Shown in pieces: positions 7,630 through 14,090 of a DNA stretch of 21,126 bases. The DNA lies in the NCBI GenBank assembly GCA_964353745.1, contig CAYGWD010000017.1, positions 1 to 21,126 on the forward strand, written 5' to 3'. Made by a program: the position numbers and the translations under genes. The stretch's first letter is position 1. Each line of letters opens with the position of its first letter. This DNA is from CS1-C013 sp964353745 (GTDB taxonomy: Archaea > Aenigmatarchaeota > Aenigmatarchaeia > Aenigmatarchaeales > Aenigmatarchaeaceae). The notes under the pieces are model-generated. The model saw nothing but the letters and a program-made list of their open reading frames with translations, ran no database searches and had not been told where the DNA came from.

Positions 7630-7715
7630 TGCGCCGACCGGGATTCGAACCCGGATCGTGAGCTGTTTCCAATGTATTTGGGAAGCTCATATCCTAACCA
7701 TTAGACTATCGGCGC
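7630..7715 (-). tRNA. tRNA-Gly(CCC) with one intron
   Basis: The acceptor GCGCCGA/TCGGCGC pairs perfectly. The D arm is GTCTAATGGTTAGGAT, the anticodon stem TGAGC/GCTCA, and the T arm CCGGG-TTCGAAT-CCCGG with discriminator A. Removing 14 nt at 37/38 (7665-7678) gives a 72-nt tRNA with loop TTCCCAA and anticodon CCC. A TATA-like element (TTTATAATTAAT, minus strand, 7733-7744) is centred about 24 nt upstream. CCA is not encoded. Confidence 0.9.
7665..7678 (-). other. tRNA-Gly intron, canonical 37/38, 14 nt
   Basis: The BHB has central helix TTCC/GGAA, 5' bulge CAA, 3' bulge ACA and a 7-nt intronic loop ATACATT. Cutting both bulges after their second base leaves the loop TTCCCAA. Confidence 0.8.
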
Positions 7716-7737
7716 ATGAATAGAAATAGATTATTAA

Positions 7738-7995
7738 TTATAAAATCTTCTTCTCTAAGACCTTTTTGTTTCTAAAGTCAATTATCTCTATTTTAAGGTT
7801 CTTTAATTCCATCTTCATGTTATCGTCCAAAGCTTCCGTGTCTATAACCAGGACAGAATTAAATTTCTTTTTTTTGGCATCGTTCAGAAGTATTTTTGCG
7901 TCCATGTATTTTCCGGCAAATCCCCAAGCCTCCGCTATCTTTTCCATCTGCTTTATTCTTATATCATCAGCTCCGATGGTAAATATAGCAATCAT
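7738..7995 (-). CDS. Small conserved-looking protein, unrecognised
   Basis: 85 residues starting MIAIFTIGADD. Alternating beta and helical segments (IAIFTIGAD, QMEKIAEAWGF, SVLVIDTEAL, IEIIDF) suggest a small alpha/beta, possibly Rossmann-like, fold. There is no catalytic motif I recognise. Its ATG overlaps the stop of the 99-residue gene upstream (ATGA, 7992-7995), so the two are translationally coupled and may act together. The pair sits between tRNA-Thr and tRNA-Gly on the same strand. The function is unknown. Confidence 0.7.
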   Translation of the reverse strand: MIAIFTIGADDIRIKQMEKIAEAWGFAGKYMDAKILLNDAKKKKFNSVLVIDTEALDDNMKMELKNLKIEIIDFRNKKVLEKKIL

Positions 7996-8291
7996 CCCAA
8001 TATACCTCCAAAAGCTTCTGCTGCTTTTTCTTCCTCTTCTTTAATCTTTTCTTTTGCTTTGCTCAAGTATTTCTCGTCAACACTTTCAACAAACTCTTTT
8101 ATAAGTTCTTTACACTTTGCTATTCCTTCTTCAGTTCCATCGATTAAAAAGAAGCTTCCATCTTTTTCTATATCTAAAGATTTGGCATCTCTGATGGTTA
8201 TGCTTTGCTTGGCTGCCACATCAAAGTCGCTTTTCAGTTTTTCTTCCGCCTTTCTTACATTTTCCTTTTTAACAAATGCTGCCCAATCCAT
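7992..8291 (-). CDS. Small charged protein, unrecognised
   Basis: 99 residues, highly charged, with predicted long helices at both ends (residues 6-28 and 63-92) around a short beta-like middle, SITIRDAKSLDIEKDGSFFLIDG. It ends KEEEEKAAEAFGGILG, an acidic helix then a Gly-rich tail. This loosely resembles ribosomal stalk protein tails, but the rest does not match them, so that reading is weak. A GTGAT ribosome binding site precedes the ATG. A TATA box (TTTATATAAT, minus strand, 8321-8330) lies about 35 nt upstream, giving a leader of some 13 nt. It is coupled to the 85-residue gene downstream by a 4-nt overlap. The function is unknown. Confidence 0.7.
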   Translation of the reverse strand: MDWAAFVKKENVRKAEEKLKSDFDVAAKQSITIRDAKSLDIEKDGSFFLIDGTEEGIAKCKELIKEFVESVDEKYLSKAKEKIKEEEEKAAEAFGGILG

Positions 8292-8320
8292 TCAATCACT
8301 TTATATCATTTTTGATATTA

Positions 8321-8330
8321 ATTATATAAA
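8321..8330 (-). promoter_or_regulatory. TATA box for the 99/85-residue gene pair
   Basis: TTTATATAAT on the minus strand predicts transcription from about 8300. A small inverted repeat, ATATCA-TTTT-TGATAT (8303-8318), lies between it and the ATG and could form a hairpin or bind a dimeric protein. Confidence 0.45.
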
Positions 8331-8379
8331 CTTATATGAAATTAGCCCCAGGCCAGATTCGAACTGGCGACCTTCTGTT

Positions 8380-8391
8380 TTCTTGCTTTGA
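8380..8391 (-). other. tRNA-Thr intron 2, canonical 37/38, 12 nt
   Basis: The central helix is CTCG/CAAG with one C-A mismatch, the 5' bulge TAT, the 3' bulge AAA, and the intronic loop only CAAAG. The imperfect central helix makes this the least certain of the five introns, but the splice positions match the others. Confidence 0.68.
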
Positions 8392-8398
8392 TACGAGA

Positions 8399-8411
8399 TT
8401 CGCCTTTCTAT
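8399..8411 (-). other. tRNA-Thr intron 1, non-canonical 30/31, 13 nt
   Basis: BHB: outer helix GAG/CTC, central helix CGTC/GGCG (one T-G), 5' bulge TGA, 3' bulge AAT and intronic loop TAGAAA. Cuts after the second base of each bulge turn the 5' stem strand into TCTGT, which pairs perfectly with ACAGA. Confidence 0.78.
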
Positions 8412-8442
8412 CAGACGCTCCACCAAGCTGAGCTACTGGGGC

Positions 8443-8479
8443 ATAATACTATTAAAAATTCTAAAATTATATAAATATC
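8443..8479. promoter_or_regulatory. Divergent promoter region, tRNA-Thr and amrS
   Basis: These 37 nt separate the two divergent genes. The minus-strand TATA element at 8463-8476 fits tRNA-Thr. A plus-strand TATTAAAAATT around 8450-8459 is about 25 nt from ATG 8480, so the amrS mRNA is probably leaderless or nearly so. Confidence 0.5.
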
Positions 8480-9517
8480 ATGAAAGAGGCCATGTTCTAT
8501 AAACAGTTAAAAGATGCTGTCAAATGCGGCCTTTGCGCTAGAAACTGCATTATACCAGAAAACCAAACAGGCTTTTGCAGGGTTAGAAAAAATATTAAAG
8601 GAAAGCTATACTCATTGGTCTATGGCAGACTAGTCTCTGTGGCAGTGGATCCGATAGAAAAGAAGCCGTTGTACATGTTTGCTCCAGGTTCTCATGCCTT
8701 GTCGATGTCCACCATTGGATGCAATTTTAAATGCAATTTCTGTTGCAATTATGGTTTGTCTCAAGAATGGATAGATATAAGCGGAGAAGAATATTCTTCT
8801 GAAAAGTTGATAAAATTGGCAAAAGAGTACGATGTTCAAGGCTTTTCCTATACATATGTCGAGCCGACAGTATTCTATGAGTTCTCTTACGATACTGCAA
8901 AGTTAGCTAGAAAGAATGGCTTCTATAACATGTGGGTCTCGAATGGATTCACATCTCCAGAGGCAATAGAAGAAATTTCAAAATATCTTGACGCAGTTGT
9001 TGTTGATTTCAAAGGTTCTGCAAACCCAAAATTTTATAAAGAATTTTCCCAGGTTCCTAAGGTAGAACCAATATTCGATGCTTTGCTGGCATACAAGAAA
9101 AACAAGGTCTACATTGAGATAACAGATTTGCTGATTCCTAAGTTTGGAGATGATTTAGAAGACGTGAAAAAACTTTGTAAATGGATTGTTGATAATTTAG
9201 GCGACGATACACCTTTCCATATAATTCAATTTTTCCCGACTTTTAAAATGACAAATTTACCAAGAACACCTATTGAAACTATGGAGAAAGCGTATGAAAT
9301 AGCAAAAAAAGAAGGATTAAAGTACGTTTACTTGGGGAATGTTTTCGATCATAAGCTAGAGAACACCTATTGCCCTAAATGCGATGAACTTGTTATCGAG
9401 AGAACAATTTTAGGCGTTCAAAAGTTCTCATTAAAGAAGGGGTTGAGTTGTCCCAAATGCGGGGAAAGGATACCTATTTTTGGAGAAAAATGGATACCAA
9501 AGCAGCTTTGGAAATAA
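8480..9517 (+). CDS. amrS: AmmeMemoRadiSam system radical SAM enzyme
   Basis: 345 residues. The radical SAM cluster motif is CNFKCNFC (about residues 81-88) within TIGCNFKCNFCCNYGLSQ. Other family marks are the N-terminal CGLCARNCIIPENQTGFC, the segment VDPIEKKPLYMFAPGSHALS, and a C-terminal zinc ribbon with two CPKC pairs. This combination is that of AmrS, a pyruvate-formate-lyase-activase-like protein conserved in archaea and normally encoded with AMMECR1 and MEMO proteins. Neither partner is in this window. The exact reaction is unsettled. The start at 8480 fits a leaderless mRNA; an in-frame ATG at 8492 preceded by GAGG is an alternative. A 12-nt direct repeat (AGCTTTGGAAAT at 9504 and 9524) spans the 3' end. 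Confidence 0.88.
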   Translation: MKEAMFYKQLKDAVKCGLCARNCIIPENQTGFCRVRKNIKGKLYSLVYGRLVSVAVDPIEKKPLYMFAPGSHALSMSTIGCNFKCNFCCNYGLSQEWIDISGEEYSSEKLIKLAKEYDVQGFSYTYVEPTVFYEFSYDTAKLARKNGFYNMWVSNGFTSPEAIEEISKYLDAVVVDFKGSANPKFYKEFSQVPKVEPIFDALLAYKKNKVYIEITDLLIPKFGDDLEDVKKLCKWIVDNLGDDTPFHIIQFFPTFKMTNLPRTPIETMEKAYEIAKKEGLKYVYLGNVFDHKLENTYCPKCDELVIERTILGVQKFSLKKGLSCPKCGERIPIFGEKWIPKQLWK

Positions 9518-9548
9518 ATTTAAAGCTTTGGAAATTAAATTAATTCTT

Positions 9549-9986
9549 ATGATACATGAAGAGGAAGCAAATAAAAAAGTCGAAGAAGGGTGCTTTAGGG
9601 CATGGATCGCTTTCAATGCTCTGGCAATAAACGAAAATGTAGCAAGAGAGAGCTTAGAAACTCTGATTAATAAATTAGACAAAGACGATAGAGTAAAGAT
9701 TTATAAAAAAGTTTTTGGGGAAGCAAAGAGGGTTGAAAAACCACTTAAGAATATAGAGTTTGGTTATTCGGTGACTTGCGAAGTTAATCTCGTATCTAAA
9801 AGTTTTGACAATCTTGTTCAAGTCGTGATAGAATATGGTCCATCTGCCATAGAGATATACGAACCAGAAAAATTTGTTTTAAAGGTAGGGGAAGCCCAAT
9901 CGATTTTGAATTCGATTGCGTTTATGATGCACTCGCTTGCAGCAGCCGGAGCCGGTGGCATAGTTGTTATGAAGGGCGAAGAGTGA
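9549..9986 (+). CDS. Small cytoplasmic protein, unrecognised
   Basis: 145 residues from ATG 9549, in the segment MIHEEEANKKVEEGCFRAW. The frame also has an ATG at 9480, but that overlaps amrS by 38 nt and adds a region with no protein-like character, so it is rejected. The first half is helical and charged. The second half alternates strands (FGYSVTCEVNLVSKSF, VQVVIEYGPSAIEIYE) and ends in a conserved-looking, small-residue-rich helix, NSIAFMMHSLAAAGAGGIVV. I recognise no family. No transmembrane segment is convincing. The winged-helix gene starts 4 nt after its stop, so the two are probably cotranscribed. Confidence 0.7.
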   Translation: MIHEEEANKKVEEGCFRAWIAFNALAINENVARESLETLINKLDKDDRVKIYKKVFGEAKRVEKPLKNIEFGYSVTCEVNLVSKSFDNLVQVVIEYGPSAIEIYEPEKFVLKVGEAQSILNSIAFMMHSLAAAGAGGIVVMKGEE

Positions 9987-9990
9987 TAAA

Positions 9991-10902
9991 ATGAAGAAAA
10001 TTTTTATTTTATTATTCCTTATCTTACTCTCAGTTCCATGCTTCTCAAAAGAACTATACCAGTACGGAGTTACAGCAGAGATTTTTGAAAACAATACTGT
10101 TAGCTACAAATTAACCTTGATTTTTGTAAATAATACCGATCAAACTTTTATATTTCCAATAAGCTCTTCAAACAATGTTAAAGTTGAATCTATTGCTGAC
10201 TGTAACGTACAATCAGGAATGCTGGAAACAAATATATTATGTAACTTGAAAGTTTCAAATAGGACCGTTGTAGTTATAAGTTACGATTCAAACCAGAAAG
10301 TTAGTAAAAAAGACAATTATTTCTTGTTCGAAGACTCCTTTAAAATAAACAGCGACTCTGACACAGCTTCTTTTTTAATTAAACTGCCAGAAGGCACGGG
10401 TTTAAAGGAACCAATAGAAAATTCTTACAGCCCTTCAGGTGCTCTAATCGGTTCTGATGGCAGGAGAACGATAATAAATTGGATAGAAAATGACTTGAAA
10501 AAAGGTAAAAAATTTGACGTTTCAATTGCGTACGAAAAAATAGGTGAAGTCGTTATCTCAGAAATTCCCATTCAGATTATATTGTTTATCGCATTTTTAA
10601 TAATTGTAGGCTTTGCATTTTTCTACCAGTTCTATTGGAGGCACAGACGTGTAAATTTAATTATACCAATATTGAAAAAGGACGAAAAAAAAATATTTGA
10701 TACCATTATGAAACATGGAAGCGGTGTCAATCAAAAATTAATTGTCAATGATAGCGGTTATTCGAAGGCAAAAGTATCAAAAGTTCTCAAAAGTTTAGAG
10801 GAAAGAGGAATTTTAAGACTTGAGCGAATTGGTAGGAGAAACAAGGTACATATAGGGAAGAATTTTGATAAGAAGCCACAAAAAGCCTCCGGAAACAATT
10901 AA
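9991..10902 (+). CDS. Membrane-anchored winged-helix transcription regulator with extracellular domain
   Basis: 303 residues. The signal peptide (about 1-19) is followed by an external beta-rich domain (20-188) with sequons NNT, NRT and NNTD. A single transmembrane segment (about 192-214) and a basic stretch WRHRR come next, then a cytoplasmic winged helix (229-290): KKIFDTIMKHGSG, the recognition part SGYSKAKVSKVLKSLEERGIL, and the wing RLERIGRRNKVHIG. Such one-protein signal transducers are widespread in archaea: the outer domain senses and the inner domain binds DNA. The S-layer gene starts 226 nt downstream on the same strand, so envelope-stress control of that gene is an attractive inference, not shown by the sequence. 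The start at 9991 overlaps nothing and directly precedes the signal peptide. Confidence 0.82.
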   Translation: MKKIFILLFLILLSVPCFSKELYQYGVTAEIFENNTVSYKLTLIFVNNTDQTFIFPISSSNNVKVESIADCNVQSGMLETNILCNLKVSNRTVVVISYDSNQKVSKKDNYFLFEDSFKINSDSDTASFLIKLPEGTGLKEPIENSYSPSGALIGSDGRRTIINWIENDLKKGKKFDVSIAYEKIGEVVISEIPIQIILFIAFLIIVGFAFFYQFYWRHRRVNLIIPILKKDEKKIFDTIMKHGSGVNQKLIVNDSGYSKAKVSKVLKSLEERGILRLERIGRRNKVHIGKNFDKKPQKASGNN

Positions 10903-10981
10903 ATGGCATAAATACTTTTATTTTATATTCAAATCATATGAAGAAACAATACGTAGATACCTCGTGAACAGTCTCTTGGAG

Positions 10982-10990
10982 TTTATATAT
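10982..10990 (+). promoter_or_regulatory. Promoter (TATA) of the S-layer gene
   Basis: TTTATATAT lies in the 226-nt gap before the S-layer gene. Transcription would begin near 11010, giving a leader of roughly 118 nt. Confidence 0.55.
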
Positions 10991-11010
10991 CCCTCCTTAA
11001 CGCAATTAAC

Positions 11011-11128
11011 TTCTAACAATTGGTGCCAAAAATATCCAGAAGTATTAATCTTTTTGGCGCGTAAGCGCATTTTGGCGCCAGAAATTAAGCGCATTCACCG
11101 CGCAATAAAAAATATGGAGGAATAAAAT
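11011..11128 (+). promoter_or_regulatory. Structured, repeat-containing 5' leader of the S-layer mRNA
   Basis: Two imperfect repeat units start TTTTGGCGC and end AAGCGCATT (11052-11071 and 11070-11095). GCGC-GTAA-GCGC at 11057-11068 is a hairpin with a GNRA-type loop. TGGTGCCAAAA (11021-11031) can pair over 11 bp, with one G-U, to TTTTGGCGCCA (11070-11080), enclosing that hairpin; part of it can instead pair with the first TTTTTGGC. The leader ends in a strong ribosome binding site, GGAGG (11116-11120), 8 nt before the ATG. The GC-rich elements stand out from the AT-rich surroundings. The likely role is mRNA stability or translational control. Confidence 0.55.
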
Positions 11129-14014
11129 ATGCAATTTAGAAAATTGGCCGCAGTAGCCGGTTCAGCTCTTATGGCTGGATTAGCACTCGCAGGCCCAGTA
11201 ATAGCAACACAAGTAACTCAATTAGGAAAAATATCAGATATGGTCAGCGTATCAGGTACAACAGCTAGCTTCCCAATATTTGTAATTGGTGCAACTGCTC
11301 AAACAGCAGACGTAGCAGGTGCTGTGAATATAGCTACCAACTTGGCATCAAATGCCGTAGTTACTTCGAGTGTAACATCAACTGTACCAGGAGAGAGTGT
11401 TACAGGAGGAGCAAAGATAGCTACAAGTGGTATATATCTAACACCTTATACAAACCCGCAGAATGTCAAGGGAATTATGACAGCTTCGGATATACCTGCT
11501 TTATTGACCGGCGGAACTTATGCAACATCTTCCGGAGGGTCTTACCAATACAAACAATATTTGTACATATTGGGTCAGTCTTCGAACACAAACCCTGCAC
11601 AGATAACATTTACCAGACCAACAACCGAAAGCACTCCAAGAGTAACATTTAAGACACCAGGCTCATCCACATTGTGGACATACAAGGTGACATTTTCAAC
11701 ACCCGTTTCACTATCTGGTGTAATAAGTACAACATTGTTACAAACCGCAATTCAAGGTACAACAATAAATCTTTTAGGTAAAGACTTTATTGTATCAGAT
11801 TGTACAGCAGGCGGAACAGGAGTAGCAGGAGGCGAATATATATCTGATATAACACTGCTTGGAGGTAATAACGTAGTTACTGTAGAAACAGGAACACCAA
11901 AAACAGTGACAGCCAGTTCAAAAGATTATACAGTTACATTAACAGGAGTCGCTGCACAGACAGTAGGTTCATCCACATATTATTCTGCCATTGGTGACAT
12001 AAACGGCGAATCATTCACACTAAAGGCAGGAGAGACTAAAACCATGTCCGATGGGACAATGATTGCTGCAATAAAAGTCTTCCAAGGTAAGACAGGAGCA
12101 GCAGACTATGCAACAATAGCAATAGGTGCAGACAAAATCAAATTAACTAGAGGAACAGGACAAGGAACAGATGCAGGTGCATCAGGAACAGTAACAAAAG
12201 GAACGACGGTAGTGTCTGAATTATCAACAGATATAGTTTCAACTGATACAGCTGGTTGGTCAACATTGATAATAAAATACACACCAAGTTCAGATGCTTG
12301 GCTATCTGCAGGAGGACAAGTGACAGATCCAATCGCATCAACATTTAACTTGAAATTCAACAGCATCATTCCAGATCTCACTGACACAGCAAATAGACAA
12401 ACAATATCATTCACCCCTTCTGGATACAACATGTTATTGACATATAAGAATGCTGCAGATGCTGAAAAACAAATGTGGACACTTTATACAACAGATGGAA
12501 CGACATGGAAATGGGCACAAGCACCAGCAGGTTCTCCAACAAATTACGACAACAACTATAGAGATGTTGTATTCGACGAGGGTGCGAACATAAGTGCAGT
12601 CGAACAAGATTACTTTGTAATACAGAAGGGAGGATTCTCTCACACGATGCAATTCACAGCATACACAAACTCGACAAAGACATATACATTTACAGATGAG
12701 TCGGGAAACAGTTTGACGGCAGTAGGTTCAACAGGTGTCGCTAACGACACAGCAGACTTGATAGTTGATGGAAACACATATAAAATCTGGCTGTATGAAG
12801 ACACCAAGAAAATAGTTCACATTGACTTAAACGGAGACAGCTATATTGCAAGTTATACAACAGGTACAGCTGCAACATTGAACACCGGTCTTTACGGAGT
12901 AGATGCAACAGGTCGTGAATACACATACCTTGTTCCAAAGCTTATAACGCCAGGTCAAGGTGGATTGTATTTCTACAATGGAACTTCGGCAGCAATGACA
13001 ATGACAGCAAGCACATGGAAATATCCAAAGTTAGGATTTGCAGGCTTGAGACTGGCAAGAGACGGTGCCACTACAATAACTGTCGGAGAATTTGATGACT
13101 CGACAGGTGTTTGGACTAACCAATCGTCAACAATGACAATTGATGTAAACTCTGCATCACACCTACTTGGAAACTACTCAGTTGCAAAGACACCAGGATA
13201 TTACATAGACTATCAGATAGACTGCATAAACACTTCAGCACTTTGGGCAGCAAATACCGCTTGTACTGTAGGTTTAGGAAAATCTGGAGGAGCATTGTTA
13301 GGAGGTCCAGGATTTATCCTAGTTGAACAAGCACAACAAGGTGGAACGACTCACAATTGGATATACTTGCCAGTATATTATGACTCTGCAACCTCAAGGG
13401 TGTCTGTCAACACGACAGCCTATTCAGATGACAGCAACTATGTAGATAACTCAGTCCTAGGAACAAACATACAATACAAGGGCATGACGACTTACGGCTC
13501 TCTGGTAGATCACTTGTCTTCATCGCTCGGAGGCTCAGCAACAATAAACTTCCCAGGCGTATTCACGTTTGGAAATGTTTATATTATGACTCCGACAGGA
13601 ACAGTAACAAGTGGCGGTACTGGAGGCACTATGACAACTCAGCAAGTATTACCAATTACAGCTGACGTTGTTAAGCTTGATACAGATTCAGACATAAGCA
13701 CAGCAATACAGAACAACGATGTGATAGTAGTTGGTGGACCATGCATCAACAAGATAGCAGCTCAGGTCTTAGGCAAGACTTACCCAGCATGTGGAGCAGC
13801 ATCAGGAATACCTGAAAACGCAGCTTTGATACAATTATTTGCTGATAAATTTGCAACAGGTAAGACAGCTCTATTGATAGCTGGTTGGGAAGCAGACAAC
13901 ACAGACTTAGCAGCTAGAATCGTTCAGACAGGATTCCCAGGTGCCACAGCAACTCAGAAAGCAGCAACAACACTAACCGTAACAGGAACAGTAGTATCTC
14001 CTAGCTATTCATAA
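11129..14014 (+). CDS. S-layer protein (Methanococcus-type family)
   Basis: 961 residues, probably the main cell-surface lattice protein. The signal peptide, MQFRKLAAVAGSALMAGLAL, is cleaved probably after VIA near residue 26. The N-terminal family domain follows, with FPIFVIGATAQTADVAGAVN as the counterpart of the usual V-V-G-N-A-A-D-V motif. The C-terminal family domain near 850-930 has DVIVVGGPCINKIAAQVLG and ALLIAGWEADNTDLAARIV, together with two Cys in the middle. The long Thr/Ser/Gly-rich centre is beta-like and holds several sequons. It is longer than the 500-600 residues typical of methanococcal relatives, and the extra length lies in the centre. There is no C-terminal membrane anchor, as in that family. 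Codon use is strongly biased (ACA, GCA, GGA), in keeping with high expression, as are the strong ribosome binding site and own terminator. Confidence 0.92.
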   Translation: MQFRKLAAVAGSALMAGLALAGPVIATQVTQLGKISDMVSVSGTTASFPIFVIGATAQTADVAGAVNIATNLASNAVVTSSVTSTVPGESVTGGAKIATSGIYLTPYTNPQNVKGIMTASDIPALLTGGTYATSSGGSYQYKQYLYILGQSSNTNPAQITFTRPTTESTPRVTFKTPGSSTLWTYKVTFSTPVSLSGVISTTLLQTAIQGTTINLLGKDFIVSDCTAGGTGVAGGEYISDITLLGGNNVVTVETGTPKTVTASSKDYTVTLTGVAAQTVGSSTYYSAIGDINGESFTLKAGETKTMSDGTMIAAIKVFQGKTGAADYATIAIGADKIKLTRGTGQGTDAGASGTVTKGTTVVSELSTDIVSTDTAGWSTLIIKYTPSSDAWLSAGGQVTDPIASTFNLKFNSIIPDLTDTANRQTISFTPSGYNMLLTYKNAADAEKQMWTLYTTDGTTWKWAQAPAGSPTNYDNNYRDVVFDEGANISAVEQDYFVIQKGGFSHTMQFTAYTNSTKTYTFTDESGNSLTAVGSTGVANDTADLIVDGNTYKIWLYEDTKKIVHIDLNGDSYIASYTTGTAATLNTGLYGVDATGREYTYLVPKLITPGQGGLYFYNGTSAAMTMTASTWKYPKLGFAGLRLARDGATTITVGEFDDSTGVWTNQSSTMTIDVNSASHLLGNYSVAKTPGYYIDYQIDCINTSALWAANTACTVGLGKSGGALLGGPGFILVEQAQQGGTTHNWIYLPVYYDSATSRVSVNTTAYSDDSNYVDNSVLGTNIQYKGMTTYGSLVDHLSSSLGGSATINFPGVFTFGNVYIMTPTGTVTSGGTGGTMTTQQVLPITADVVKLDTDSDISTAIQNNDVIVVGGPCINKIAAQVLGKTYPACGAASGIPENAALIQLFADKFATGKTALLIAGWEADNTDLAARIVQTGFPGATATQKAATTLTVTGTVVSPSYS

Positions 14015-14021
14015 TAGCTAG
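14001..14021 (+). repeat. Perfect inverted repeat over the S-layer stop codon
   Basis: CTAGCTATT-CAT-AATAGCTAG is a perfect 9-bp hairpin with a 3-nt loop. It contains the last codons and the TAA stop, directly before the terminator hairpin. Confidence 0.6.
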
Positions 14022-14024
14022 ATA

Positions 14025-14070
14025 GGGGAGAATTTTGGTTTCCCCCTTTTTTTCTTTTTCTTTTTATTTC
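14025..14070 (+). terminator. S-layer gene terminator
   Basis: GGGGAGA (14025-14031) pairs with TTTCCCC (14039-14045, one G-U). T7 and a pyrimidine-rich run (CTTTTTCTTTTTATTTC) follow. This is a bacterial-looking intrinsic terminator ending in the poly-T that archaeal polymerase responds to. Confidence 0.75.
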
Positions 14071-14090
14071 TTAGCAACAGATGATATTAT

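Larger units (their letters stand above)
8344..8442 (-). tRNA. tRNA-Thr(CGT) with two introns
   Basis: The acceptor GCCCCAG/CTGGGGC, D stem GCTC/GAGC and T arm GCCAG-TTCGAAT-CTGGC are all perfect. Taken whole, the anticodon region makes no sense. Removing 8399-8411 and 8380-8391 leaves stem TCTGT/ACAGA and loop CTCGTAA, anticodon CGT. The discriminator is T, which is usual for archaeal tRNA-Thr and supports the isotype. The mature length is 74 nt. A TATA-like element (minus strand, 8463-8476) is centred about 28 nt upstream. Confidence 0.87.

Noticed and set aside
7595..7690. N-terminal extension of the PH-like protein to an ATG at 7690.
   Set aside because: It would be translated from the tRNA-Gly gene. 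ATG 7594 directly precedes the protein-like sequence.
7992..8291. Reading the 99-residue protein as a ribosomal stalk (P1/P2) protein because of its acidic, Gly-ending tail.
   Set aside because: The N-terminal two thirds do not match the stalk family, and the tail lacks the usual Ala-rich hinge and terminal motif.
8344..8442. tRNA-Thr read as Ser(AGA) or Phe with a single intron.
   Set aside because: The uninterrupted frame lacks U33 next to a sensible anticodon, has no long variable arm for Ser, and leaves a mismatched anticodon stem. The two-intron reading fixes all of these.
10865..11125. An 86-codon open frame between the winged-helix gene and the S-layer gene.
   Set aside because: It overlaps the end of the winged-helix gene and covers the S-layer promoter, the repeat-rich leader and the ribosome binding site. 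Its composition is not protein-like.
12106..12938. Several minus-strand open frames inside the S-layer gene.
   Set aside because: They result from the biased, Thr/Ala-rich codon use of the S-layer gene. They lack ribosome binding sites and known motifs.
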